A stretch of DNA of 64,000 nt from Pseudobdellovibrio sp031428275 (lineage in GTDB: Bacteria; Bdellovibrionota; Bdellovibrionia; Bdellovibrionales; Bdellovibrionaceae): contig JANPPC010000027.1 in assembly GCA_031428275.1 (NCBI GenBank), positions 45,306 to 109,305 on the forward strand, read 5' to 3'. The notes under the pieces were generated by a model. It did no database searches. It was not told the DNA's origin and was given only the letters and a program-made list of their open reading frames with translations. The position numbers were made by a program, and so were the translations under genes. Positions 1 through 8,588 of this stretch are shown piece after piece (the first letter of the stretch is position 1; every line of letters starts with the position of its first letter).

Positions 1-2277
1 CAACAAGAAGAATTGCGAGTAACGAACGAAGAGCTATCCGAGCAAGCTCGAATGTTGAAGGATGCGCAAACGCGCCTTGAAGGCCAACACGCTGAGATGG
101 AGCAAACCAATGCGCAACTCGAAGAACAAGCTCAAGTTTTAGAAAATCAAAAAGATCTACTTGATCGTCGCAATGAAGTTTTAGTTGATACTAAGCTTGC
201 GCTGGAGCAAAAGGCGACCGAGTTGCAACGAGCAAGCCAATACAAGTCAGAATTTTTAGCTAACATGTCGCATGAATTAAGGACGCCGCTGAATAGCTCT
301 TTGATTCTAGCGAAACTTTTGGCGGACAATAAAGACAGTAATTTAACGGGGCAACAAATTGAGTTCGCAAAACAGATTCAAAGTTCTGGAAACGATTTAT
401 TACATTTAATAAATGATATTTTAGATTTGGCTAAAGTTGAATCTGGTAAATTAGATATTAATGCCGAAAATGTTTCGATTGATGGCCTATTCAATTCCTT
501 ACGCAAATCGTTCGACCCTTTAGCCAACGAAAAAAGTTTAAAATTAAGTTTTGTAATTGAGCCTAAAACTCCGAAGACTATTTTCACAGATCAACAAAGA
601 ATCGAGCAAGTATTAAAGAATTTAATTTCGAACTCAATTAAATTTACGGCGAAAGGTTCGGTAACGATTTTGGCCAAGCTTGATAAAAAGCTTCAATTTC
701 GCTTTGAAGTTTCAGATACAGGAATCGGTATCGCTCAAGAGCAGCAGCAAATTATCTTTGAAGCTTTTCGCCAGGCAGATGGCACGACGAACCGAAAGTT
801 CGGAGGGACAGGTCTAGGGCTTTCGATATCTAAAGATTTAGCTCGTTTACTTGGAGGCAGCATTCAAGTGAGCAGTATGGTCGGGACTGGAAGCACCTTT
901 ACGCTGACGCTTCCGCAGCAGTATTTGCCAATTGATGAAAGCATCACGGATGTGAATTTGCCTGTTGAGCAGCCGGTATTCAAGCTGCCAATCGTAGAAA
1001 AAAGCGAAAAAGTAGAACCTCAAAAAGATGCAGCTAGCGAAATTTTGTCTTCTGGTTTCTTTGAAGATGATCGCTCTTCAATAAAAGCGGGTGAAAATCG
1101 AGTCATCTTGGTTGTAGAAGATGATCATAAATTTGCTTCGATTCTTTTTACTTTAGCGAACGAGCAAAAATATAAATGTTTAGTTACAGATTCAGCAACG
1201 GAAGCGATTGAGTTAGCTAAAAAATATCAACCCAGTGCAGTACTTTTAGATATGAAGTTATCAGATCACAGTGGTTTGTACGTTTTGGATCAGCTGAAGC
1301 AAAATTCTAAAACGAGACATATCCCCGTGCATGTTATCTCGGCTGGAGATTTTTCTCGTCAGGCCATGCACTTGGGGGCCATCGGCTATATGCTGAAGCC
1401 GGTCAAGCGCGACCAGTTAGTCGATGCATTTAAACGAATTGAAGAAAAAATGCGACAATCTATTCGCAAGGTGTTGATTGTCGAAGACAATGAAATACAG
1501 CGCGGTGCTATTCAGAAACTAATTGAAGATAGATTTCTTGAGACTGTAGCCGTCGAAAATGGTATCATGGCTTTAAAAATCTTAGAAGAGCAATCTTTTG
1601 ATTGCATGATTATGGATTTAAATTTACCGGGAATATCGGGATTTGATCTGTTAGAAAAAATGAATGAAACTGCCAATCAAACTTATCCACCCATCATCGT
1701 TTACACGGGAAGATCTTTGTCGAAAGAAGAAGAAGATAAACTAAACCGTTATTCAAGATCGGTGATTATTAAGGGTGCTAAGTCGCCCGAGCGCCTAATG
1801 GACGAAGTTATGCTATTCTTACACAAAGTCGAATCAAGTATGGATATCAGCCAAAAGGACATGCTTGAAAATGTTCGTAACCGCGAGAAGGTTTTTGAAA
1901 ATAAGACGATTATGATAGTCGACGACGACATGAGAAACACTTTTGCTTTGACTGCGGCTTTGGAGCAAAAAGGTGCTAAGATCGTAATTGCTAAAAATGG
2001 TGAAGAGTCGCTTAGAAAGCTTGATTCAGATCGCTCGATCGATATTGTATTAATGGATATAATGATGCCGATTATGGATGGCTATGAAGCGATTCGACGC
2101 ATTCGTAAAGATGTCGTATTTAAAAAGCTTCCGATTATCGCGCTAACAGCGAAGGCCACCAAAGATGATAAGCTGCTTTGTTTGCAGGCTGGCGCTAACG
2201 ATTACCTTTCAAAGCCCGTCGACTTAGATAAACTTTTATCGCTTATTCGCATTTGGCTTTCGGCGGGGTGGAAATAA
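1..2277 (+). CDS. hybrid sensor histidine kinase with three receiver domains (5' partial)
   Basis: The reading frame is open to the first base, so the true start lies outside the window; the first start-like codon inside is a TTG at 13. A long Gln/Glu-rich signalling coiled coil (about residues 1-75) leads into a HisKA domain whose phospho-accepting His is encoded at 271-273 (motif MSHELRTP). An ATPase domain follows with N box (NLISNSIKFT), DTGIGI and GGTGLGLS. Three receiver domains come next, with acceptor Asp codons at 1249, 1615 and 2056. It should autophosphorylate and relay phosphate internally. It abuts cheR directly and heads a four- or five-gene operon. This coiled coil often follows HAMP or GAF modules in such kinases, but the sensor part is not visible here. 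Confidence 0.93.
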   Translation, partial: QQEELRVTNEELSEQARMLKDAQTRLEGQHAEMEQTNAQLEEQAQVLENQKDLLDRRNEVLVDTKLALEQKATELQRASQYKSEFLANMSHELRTPLNSSLILAKLLADNKDSNLTGQQIEFAKQIQSSGNDLLHLINDILDLAKVESGKLDINAENVSIDGLFNSLRKSFDPLANEKSLKLSFVIEPKTPKTIFTDQQRIEQVLKNLISNSIKFTAKGSVTILAKLDKKLQFRFEVSDTGIGIAQEQQQIIFEAFRQADGTTNRKFGGTGLGLSISKDLARLLGGSIQVSSMVGTGSTFTLTLPQQYLPIDESITDVNLPVEQPVFKLPIVEKSEKVEPQKDAASEILSSGFFEDDRSSIKAGENRVILVVEDDHKFASILFTLANEQKYKCLVTDSATEAIELAKKYQPSAVLLDMKLSDHSGLYVLDQLKQNSKTRHIPVHVISAGDFSRQAMHLGAIGYMLKPVKRDQLVDAFKRIEEKMRQSIRKVLIVEDNEIQRGAIQKLIEDRFLETVAVENGIMALKILEEQSFDCMIMDLNLPGISGFDLLEKMNETANQTYPPIIVYTGRSLSKEEEDKLNRYSRSVIIKGAKSPERLMDEVMLFLHKVESSMDISQKDMLENVRNREKVFENKTIMIVDDDMRNTFALTAALEQKGAKIVIAKNGEESLRKLDSDRSIDIVLMDIMMPIMDGYEAIRRIRKDVVFKKLPIIALTAKATKDDKLLCLQAGANDYLSKPVDLDKLLSLIRIWLSAGWK

Positions 2278-3096
2278 ATGTCGAATGCAGATGAAAACTT
2301 TGAAATTCAGCTTCTGCTAGAGGCTATCTATCAAAAGTACAGTTACGACTTTCGTGGTTATTCGATGCCATCGGTTAAACGAAGGGTCAATAGCGCACTT
2401 TCGCAATTCGGTTTAAAAACCATTACAAGTTTGCAAGAACGGGTATTGCACGATGCCTCATTTTTTACTGAACTTATTCAGTATTTAACAATTCCGACTA
2501 GTGAAATGTTTCGAGACCCAAGTTTTTTTAAAAAATTTCGCGAAGAAGTTGTACCGATTCTAGAAACATATCCTTCGCTGAAAATTTGGATTGCAGGCTG
2601 TAGTACTGGTGAAGAAATTTATTCTTACGCCATCATCTTGCAAGAGGCGGATTTACTTAAACGTACCACTATTTACGCGACGGATATAAATCCGAAAAGT
2701 TTAAAAAAAGCTGAACAAGGTTTTTTTCCGATAGATAAAATTAAAGAGTATACCGTGAATTATCGTAAAAGTGGCGGGCAGCGAGAGCTTTCAGATTATA
2801 TGATAACCGATTCAAATTCAGCGCTGTTTGATCGTCGCTTAAAAGAAAATGTTGTGTTTGCCGATCACAGCCTTGCGACCGACAGTGTGTTCTCAGAGAT
2901 GCAGATGGTGTCTTGTCGAAATGTTTTAATTTATTTCGACCGTGAGTTGCAGAATCGAGCACTGTGTTTATTTAAAGACAGCTTGGTACGTCGTGGGTTT
3001 TTAGGATTAGGTTCTAAAGAAAGTTTAAGGTTTTCGGACAGTGATTTGTATTTTGATACCTTTTCGCCTGAAGAAAAAATTTACCGGAAGAAATAA
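2278..3096 (+). CDS. cheR: CheR-type protein-glutamate methyltransferase
   Basis: The protein is 272 aa, normal for CheR, which methylates glutamates on receptor coiled coils using S-adenosylmethionine. An N-terminal helical domain (about 1-80) carries the motif IPTSEMFRDPSFF. The SAM-binding loop IAGCSTGEE is near residues 105-113, an acidic ATDINP strand near 138, and VSCRNVLIYF near 205-215. The start ATG follows the kinase stop codon with no gap, and the stop overlaps the cheB start by one base (TAATG), so the genes are probably translationally coupled. No chemoreceptor, CheA or CheW is in the window, so the substrate may be the long coiled coil of the neighbouring hybrid kinase; that is inference. 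Confidence 0.92.
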   Translation: MSNADENFEIQLLLEAIYQKYSYDFRGYSMPSVKRRVNSALSQFGLKTITSLQERVLHDASFFTELIQYLTIPTSEMFRDPSFFKKFREEVVPILETYPSLKIWIAGCSTGEEIYSYAIILQEADLLKRTTIYATDINPKSLKKAEQGFFPIDKIKEYTVNYRKSGGQRELSDYMITDSNSALFDRRLKENVVFADHSLATDSVFSEMQMVSCRNVLIYFDRELQNRALCLFKDSLVRRGFLGLGSKESLRFSDSDLYFDTFSPEEKIYRKK

Positions 3097-3740
3097 TGAA
3101 ATCAATAGAAGTAACGCTTTCTGAAACTAGTTTAGCTATCAAGGGCTTGAAGGCAGATGCCGGCATTTTTGATTTAATTGCGATTGGTTGTTCTGCCGGC
3201 GGTGTCGAATCGTTACGAACTTTGCTTCCGATTGTTAAAGAGCAGTTCCCGGCATCAGTGGTCGTCATTCAGCATCGAAGCGCTGATTCTCCGCAAATCC
3301 TACAAAACTATTTTTCATTAATTTGCAATACACAAGTCCAAGAACCGGATGACAAACAACCGATTCAGAAGGGTGTTATTTATTTTGCTCCTACGAATTA
3401 TCATCTTTTAATTGATGATCACCGCAACTTTAATTTAAGTATTGATCCACTTGTGAATTATTCTCGGCCGTCGATAGATGTCTTTTTTGAATCCGCCGCA
3501 CAAGTTTTTGGGCCTCGAATGCTGGGAATTATTTTATCGGGCGCTAATCAAGACGGAGCCCTCGGTTTAAAGGCTGTTGCCGATCATGGCGGCTCGGTGC
3601 TCGTGCAAGATCCACAGACAGCAGAATACAAAGAAATGCCAAAAGCCGCAGTCGCACACGTGACTGAACAGTCTATTGTAACGGTCGAGCAAATCAGAAA
3701 TTATTTTTCTGAGCTAGGAAGTGCTGTATGCAAAAAGTAA
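3096..3740 (+). CDS. cheB: CheB-type protein-glutamate methylesterase without receiver domain
   Basis: This 214 aa protein matches only the catalytic half of CheB, which hydrolyses receptor glutamyl methyl esters. The triad is visible: Ser33 in GCSAGG, His60 in IQHR and Asp153 in SGANQDG, with spacing close to that of enterobacterial CheB. The N-terminal receiver domain that normally inhibits and then activates the esterase is absent, so control must come from elsewhere, perhaps from the next gene, which begins with a receiver. It overlaps cheR by one base and the following hybrid kinase by 13 bases. Confidence 0.92.
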   Translation: MKSIEVTLSETSLAIKGLKADAGIFDLIAIGCSAGGVESLRTLLPIVKEQFPASVVVIQHRSADSPQILQNYFSLICNTQVQEPDDKQPIQKGVIYFAPTNYHLLIDDHRNFNLSIDPLVNYSRPSIDVFFESAAQVFGPRMLGIILSGANQDGALGLKAVADHGGSVLVQDPQTAEYKEMPKAAVAHVTEQSIVTVEQIRNYFSELGSAVCKK

Positions 3741-5284
3741 GAATGATTTTAGTCGATGATCGTAAAGAGAATTTATTTTCTCTTGGATCACTTTTAGAAA
3801 ATTTGAATGTTGAAATTTATAAAGCGCAGTCGGGTGCGGATGCGCTTGCGATGATGGTTGATTATGATTTTGCCTTAGCCATATTAGATGTACAAATGCC
3901 CGACATGGATGGCTTTGAGCTGGCTGAACTTATGCGTGGTGCAGAAAAGACGCAAAATATTCCGATCATGTTCGTCACTGCTGCGTCACCTGCATCGGGC
4001 TTTGCTTTCAAAGGGTATGAGCTAGGTGCCGTCGATTTTTTATATAAGCCAATCGACCCGCTTATTTTAAAAAGTAAGGTTAAAGTATTTATCGAGCTTG
4101 AAGTTCAAAAAATTCAGCTGCGTCTGGCGAAAGAGGTAGCTGAAAACGCAAACCAACTTAAGTCGTCTTTTTTAGCAAACATGAGTCACGAAATACGAAC
4201 TCCTTTGGGCGCATTGATGGGTTTTGCTGAATTACTGGAAGATGAGGCTTTGCCTGCGGCCGAGCGCGCAGGCTTTATTAAAACAATTAAGCGTAACGGA
4301 CAAGCGCTCGTTGATTTAATCAATGATATTTTAGATTTATCGAAAGTAGAAGCGGGTCACCTCACGATTGAAAAAGAAGACGTATGTGCGAAGGCAGTAG
4401 TCGATGAAGTTGTACACTTACTTCGTAACACGGCAGAACAAAAAGGTTTACAGATTACGCTAAGTAATCAAGGATCTATTCCGGGCAAAATTGTTTCAGA
4501 CTCAAAACGCGTTCGTCAGGTTTTGATGAATACAATTGGGAACGCAATTAAATTTACCGAGCAAGGTGAAGTTAATGTTCTGCTGATCGGGGAAAAGGCT
4601 AGCGATAACCAGTCTAAAATTATTTTTAAAATTCAAGACAGCGGTATCGGCATCAGCGAAGAGCAAGCACAAAAATTATTTAAACCTTTTGTACAAGCTG
4701 ATAACTCGGTTACTCGCCGCTTCGGCGGAACGGGACTTGGCTTAGCTTTATCAAAAAAAATATCGCAGCTTTTGGGCGGAGATTTAATTTTAGAAAAAAG
4801 TTCGCTCGGCAAGGGCAGTACTTTCGTTGTCACCATCAATGCGCCGCATGCTGAATCACAGGTAATCGCTGTTTCCAAGCCTACCTTTTTAGACAGCGAC
4901 GCCGCTAATAATAAAATGTCGCTTGAAGGAGTTAAACTTTTGATTGTCGAAGACTCACCCGATAACCAGGCGCTGATGGAAATTATTTTGAAGCGCAAAG
5001 GAGCGCTGATCGAATTTGCTAACAACGGAGTCGAAGGTTTAAAAAAAGCACTCGCTAAAAAATATGATGTTGTGTTAATGGATATTCAAATGCCCGTGCA
5101 AGACGGCTATGTTACGGTAGAAAAACTACGCGCCTCAAACTATCGTGGTCCGATTATAGCACTAACGGCCCACGCGATGGCCGAAGAGCGCGAAAAGTGT
5201 ATTCGCATCGGATGTGATGATTTCTTGTCAAAGCCAATAGATCAGCAGCAACTCATTGAGAAAATCTACCGGTACTCAAGATGA
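3728..5284 (+). CDS. REC-histidine kinase-REC hybrid signalling protein
   Basis: The 518 aa protein has no membrane segment and should be cytoplasmic. An N-terminal receiver (about 1-120) has acidic residues Asp10/Asp11, acceptor Asp54 and Lys107. HisKA carries His154 in MSHEIRTP, and the ATPase domain has Asn272, DSGIGI near 304 and GGTGLGLA near 333-340. A C-terminal receiver (about 402-518) has acceptor Asp452. The architecture suggests a kinase gated by an incoming phosphoryl group that passes phosphate to its own output receiver. The start overlaps cheB by 13 bases, and the stop overlaps the next gene by 4 bases (ATGA), so all are likely co-translated. Confidence 0.93.
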   Translation: MQKVRMILVDDRKENLFSLGSLLENLNVEIYKAQSGADALAMMVDYDFALAILDVQMPDMDGFELAELMRGAEKTQNIPIMFVTAASPASGFAFKGYELGAVDFLYKPIDPLILKSKVKVFIELEVQKIQLRLAKEVAENANQLKSSFLANMSHEIRTPLGALMGFAELLEDEALPAAERAGFIKTIKRNGQALVDLINDILDLSKVEAGHLTIEKEDVCAKAVVDEVVHLLRNTAEQKGLQITLSNQGSIPGKIVSDSKRVRQVLMNTIGNAIKFTEQGEVNVLLIGEKASDNQSKIIFKIQDSGIGISEEQAQKLFKPFVQADNSVTRRFGGTGLGLALSKKISQLLGGDLILEKSSLGKGSTFVVTINAPHAESQVIAVSKPTFLDSDAANNKMSLEGVKLLIVEDSPDNQALMEIILKRKGALIEFANNGVEGLKKALAKKYDVVLMDIQMPVQDGYVTVEKLRASNYRGPIIALTAHAMAEEREKCIRIGCDDFLSKPIDQQQLIEKIYRYSR

Positions 5285-6288
5285 GCAAGTTAACATTTTT
5301 GCTTACGTTCTTTTATTTTTTCGGTTTCAGCTCGCACGCAGCTGATAAAAATAGCCGGGCGTTTGGATTTTATATCGAGAATGACTCGCGCGATTTAGGC
5401 GGGCCTGGTTCAGATAATGCTTATTCGAATGGATTTCGATTTTCATACGTGATCGCTAGTAAAGATACGCCCGACTGGGCGGGAAGTTTTGTTAAAGCTC
5501 CGGAGATCTTTGGTTCATCCTTTAAGTCCGATTATTCGAACTTCGGTATTTCGCTGGGGCAGCAGATCTACACCCCGAATGATATTCGTGATTCGGCGCT
5601 TATTAAAAGTGACAGGCCATACGCGGCTTGGCTTTATTTAGGCTTGATGGCGCATTTTAAAAATGAAAACCGCAGTCACGTATTTGAATTAGATTTAGGG
5701 ATTGTCGGCCCCGAAGCTATGGGCGAAAAATTTCAAAATGAGTATCATCGTATTATTGCAAAATACTTTGCGGATGGTTGGCAGAATCAAATTGCGACCG
5801 AGCCCACTGTTCAACTTTACTATCAACAGCGCATGAAGTTTATTGAGCTGAGGTCCAATGGCAAGAATCGTTATTTGGATGCGATCCCCTATTACGGGGC
5901 GGGTCTCGGGAATGTTTCGATCGATGCGCACATCGGAGGCGTGGTTCGGCTGGGTTCAAATATACCTGATGATTTTGGCCCTAAAAGGGCATCGAACTCT
6001 GAGGGGGATAGTTTTATCGAACCCAACACAAATAAAAGTTTAAGCTTATATGGTTTCTTTGGAGCGCGTGGAGTAGGGGTTGGTCGCAATATTTTCTTGG
6101 ACGGAAATAACTTTAAACAAAGCCATCGGGTAACAAAAGTTCCGTTTATGCTAGAAACTGAAATTGGCTATGCAGCCGGATGGCAAGGGTGGAGTTTCGC
6201 ATGGCGATTTGTGACCCGCAGCCCAGAGTTCACCGAGCGAAACGTAATTAATAGTTTCGGCTCGATTTCTATTTCTAAAATACTTTAA
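5281..6288 (+). CDS. LpxR-family outer-membrane lipid A deacylase (DUF2219)
   Basis: The 335 aa protein starts with a Sec signal peptide (cleavage likely after SSHA, residue 20). It matches the LpxR family: the N-terminal IEND motif (Asn34, Asp35) followed by NAYSNGFRFS, then DRPYAAWLYL and ELDLGIVGP, and EKFQNEYH with His156. In Salmonella LpxR the mature-chain catalytic residues are Asn9, Asp10 and His122; the equivalents here are mature 14, 15 and 136. LpxR removes the 3'-acyloxyacyl group of lipid A at the outer membrane. The ATGA overlap with the hybrid kinase is unusual and ties an LPS-remodelling enzyme to the CheR/CheB kinase operon. Enzymatic activity is inferred from family motifs. 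Confidence 0.85.
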   Translation: MSKLTFLLTFFYFFGFSSHAADKNSRAFGFYIENDSRDLGGPGSDNAYSNGFRFSYVIASKDTPDWAGSFVKAPEIFGSSFKSDYSNFGISLGQQIYTPNDIRDSALIKSDRPYAAWLYLGLMAHFKNENRSHVFELDLGIVGPEAMGEKFQNEYHRIIAKYFADGWQNQIATEPTVQLYYQQRMKFIELRSNGKNRYLDAIPYYGAGLGNVSIDAHIGGVVRLGSNIPDDFGPKRASNSEGDSFIEPNTNKSLSLYGFFGARGVGVGRNIFLDGNNFKQSHRVTKVPFMLETEIGYAAGWQGWSFAWRFVTRSPEFTERNVINSFGSISISKIL

Positions 6289-6292
6289 ACAA

Positions 6293-6847
6293 TTATTTTA
6301 CGCCGTTTTTTTCAATCCAAAGTTTGAACGCGGCCATGTACTGAGCGATGATTTTCTCGACCGTAACATCAATTAGGTCGCCGGAATTATCGAAAGCTTT
6401 TGAAGCGTTCAAGTAAAACTCAGGCTGATTCATGGTGGTCATATTCAGGTACGATAAAACTTGACGCAAGTGATGTTGGGCTCCGAAAGTTCCCAAATTG
6501 CCAACCGAGGCTCCCACAACGCCGGCGGTTTTTTTATCCCATGAATTTTGCCCGTACGGGCGCGAGCCCCAATCGATTGCATTTTTTAAAACCGCCGGAA
6601 ACGAGCGATTGTATTCGGGTGTAATAAATAAAACTGCGTCGGCCGCCTTGATCTGTTTTCTTAATTCTAAAACAGAAGCGGGTGGGTCTGCTTCTAAATC
6701 TTGGCTAAAAAATGGTAAACTTTTAATATCAAAATCAGAAAATAAAAAGTCCGTAGAATGTTTCTGTTTGATCGACTTAAAAAGTTTTTCATTCAAAGAT
6801 TGTTTACTAATTCCTCCGACTAAGACTAAAATTTTTGCTTGCGCCAT
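6293..6847 (-). CDS. NAD(P)H-dependent FMN reductase (ChrR/YieF-like flavodoxin fold)
   Basis: The protein is 184 aa, the usual size for NADPH-dependent FMN reductases that reduce quinones, chromate or azo compounds in the cytoplasm. An N-terminal beta strand and phosphate loop (KILVLVGGISKQSLN) is followed by the family motif FITPEYNRSFPAVLKNAIDWG (shown in part), near residues 75-94. GASVGNLGTFGAQHHLRQVL is the usual flavin-contacting C-terminal part. It converges on the deacylase gene with only four bases between stops, so there is no room for a separate terminator. The physiological substrate cannot be told from sequence. Confidence 0.85.
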   Translation of the reverse strand: MAQAKILVLVGGISKQSLNEKLFKSIKQKHSTDFLFSDFDIKSLPFFSQDLEADPPASVLELRKQIKAADAVLFITPEYNRSFPAVLKNAIDWGSRPYGQNSWDKKTAGVVGASVGNLGTFGAQHHLRQVLSYLNMTTMNQPEFYLNASKAFDNSGDLIDVTVEKIIAQYMAAFKLWIEKNGVK

Positions 6848-7109
6848 TCCGTATCCTGTCTGTGATAGATATTAATTTTTTTTAATATTATCCAATTTAT
6901 GGGGGTTTTGTTAGGGTTTTCGTTTTATTCGGCATCCGCCTGATTCAATTGTTTGCAGATTTGAATAATTCTTCGGGTTGAATAACTTTTTTGTTGCCAC
7001 AGATTTTTAGTGCGTGCGAATCTTCCGTTGTTACCTAATGTATATGCTGAAGATTTGGTTCAGTGTTTCTACCGGGCTCCTAAGGCCTGACTACTAAAAG
7101 GGGATTCAG

Positions 7110-7976
7110 ATGAAAAACACGTTTATTTTCATTGGTGTGTTAGCCGTTCATGTACTAGGTTTTGCGCTGCAAAGTGTGACGCTCGTACAGCAAAATTACT
7201 ACGGAGCCGGGTTTTCTACGATCGTTCTGGCTGCTAAAGATGCCCAATTAAAAGACGGGTTAAAGAAGATTTTACGATCTTCACATTTGAAGAATGCATC
7301 AGGTCCAGATCAAATCGTAGACAACTGCGAAGGTAAATCGGGCTGTTACAAGCAAACCTCACTAGGTTACGACGGCGCGCGAACGTTTTTATTCGGCAAA
7401 TTCTATTTAGTGAAGCTAGATGCGGCAAACTACGGAATTACTGAAATGTATTGCAACCGTATTTACCAAGCGAATGATTTCAAAGATGGCGTCGTGCCAG
7501 GTCCCGGAATAACCCCATCAGCTAGCGTTATCAATACCGAACATACTTGGCCCCAGTCGCGGTTTTCGGGAAATTTCTCAACCCAATTACAAAAAGCTGA
7601 TCTTCATCACTTATTTCCCACCGACTCAGCTATGAACTCAAAGCGTGGAAACACAATTTTCGGCGAAGTAACTAAAGATGTCGGCAGCACGAATTGCTCG
7701 GCTTCACGTTTTGGAATCGGAACGGGTGGTCATCGTCAAATTTTTGAACCCGCTCATGATCATAAAGGCCGCGTAGCCCGCGCCTTGTTTTATTTCTCGG
7801 TTAGATATGACTTACCTATTTCAACAGAAGAAGAAGTTATTTTGAAGAAATGGAATCACGAGCACCCCGTTGATGAGACTGAAAAAATTCGCAATGATGA
7901 AATTTTTAGACAGCAAAACAACCGTAACCCATTCGTAGATTTTCCGCAGTTAGCTGATCAAATCTCCGACTTTTAA
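7110..7976 (+). CDS. secreted endonuclease I (EndA/NucM family)
   Basis: The 288 aa protein starts with a hydrophobic signal (about residues 1-20) and should be exported. Family motifs are clear: YCNRIY near 114, NTEHTWPQSRF with likely catalytic His145, KADLHHLFPTDSAMN near 162-176, and KRGN near 178-181, which supplies a metal-binding Asn. These enzymes are Mg2+-dependent nonspecific DNases of the His-Me finger fold, used for nucleotide scavenging or DNA clearance. A good ribosome site (AGGGG) lies before the ATG. The 262-base upstream gap separates it from a divergent reductase gene and probably holds both promoters; I see no other gene there. Confidence 0.9.
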   Translation: MKNTFIFIGVLAVHVLGFALQSVTLVQQNYYGAGFSTIVLAAKDAQLKDGLKKILRSSHLKNASGPDQIVDNCEGKSGCYKQTSLGYDGARTFLFGKFYLVKLDAANYGITEMYCNRIYQANDFKDGVVPGPGITPSASVINTEHTWPQSRFSGNFSTQLQKADLHHLFPTDSAMNSKRGNTIFGEVTKDVGSTNCSASRFGIGTGGHRQIFEPAHDHKGRVARALFYFSVRYDLPISTEEEVILKKWNHEHPVDETEKIRNDEIFRQQNNRNPFVDFPQLADQISDF

Positions 7977-8500
7977 ACTCGATTCTTTAACTTTGGTTTT
8001 TTACTTAGGCTTGATTTTAGTTGCTTGATCGAAACTAATTCGGTCAGCTTCATTCGACGTTTTAAGATTAAATCAAAATCAATGATCTCAAGGCGCACGA
8101 TGGCGCCTTTTTTTATTTCAAAATGAGCTTGGCTGCTGCGGGCTACCGCCCATGCGACAAAGCGTGATAGATGTGGTTCGTGACCGATGGCAATCACTTT
8201 TTCGAGATCATCGGCGTGAACTTGCAACCATTTTGCAAATTCGATCGCTTTGGCTTCGTGTTTAAGTGATGCAGTCGTCATGATGTTCCACCTAGCTTTT
8301 TTCGCGATCGTTAATTGCAAAGTTTGTTCGGCCCGCTTGATACCCGAGTGCACGAACAAATCAACTTGCGGAATTTCTGCGTTTAAAACCCTTGATAGAT
8401 AGTTGGCTTGTTTATGACCTTTTTTAGTCAAGCGTCTTGCAGCGTCGGTGGTTTTTAGCTCTTCAGCTTCAGCGTGTCGGATTAAAATAAGTTCGGCCAT
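7973..8500 (-). CDS. SixA-like phosphohistidine phosphatase (histidine phosphatase superfamily)
   Basis: I chose the ATG at 8500 because a clear GAGGTG ribosome site sits just upstream and the protein then begins MAELILIRHAEAEE, the SixA signature with catalytic His9. An upstream in-frame ATG at 8539 would add 13 unconvincing residues. The second active-site motif IAIGHEPHLSRF is present in the C-terminal half. SixA enzymes dephosphorylate phosphohistidine on phosphorelay or PTS proteins. The stop overlaps the convergent endonuclease gene by four bases. The C-terminal tail is unusually basic (KPKLKNRV). Confidence 0.87.
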   Translation of the reverse strand: MAELILIRHAEAEELKTTDAARRLTKKGHKQANYLSRVLNAEIPQVDLFVHSGIKRAEQTLQLTIAKKARWNIMTTASLKHEAKAIEFAKWLQVHADDLEKVIAIGHEPHLSRFVAWAVARSSQAHFEIKKGAIVRLEIIDFDLILKRRMKLTELVSIKQLKSSLSKKPKLKNRV

Positions 8501-8588
8501 GTTCACCTCGTAGTCATAGTTTAGCAAATGCAGTGCCATTTGACTGGATTTGCTTGTTTAAGCTAGTCCTTTCTTTAATAATTGAGCA

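Noticed and set aside
4633..5025. 130-codon minus-strand frame opposite the hybrid kinase
   Set aside because: It mirrors the highly conserved ATPase and receiver codons; composition is typical of an antisense shadow.
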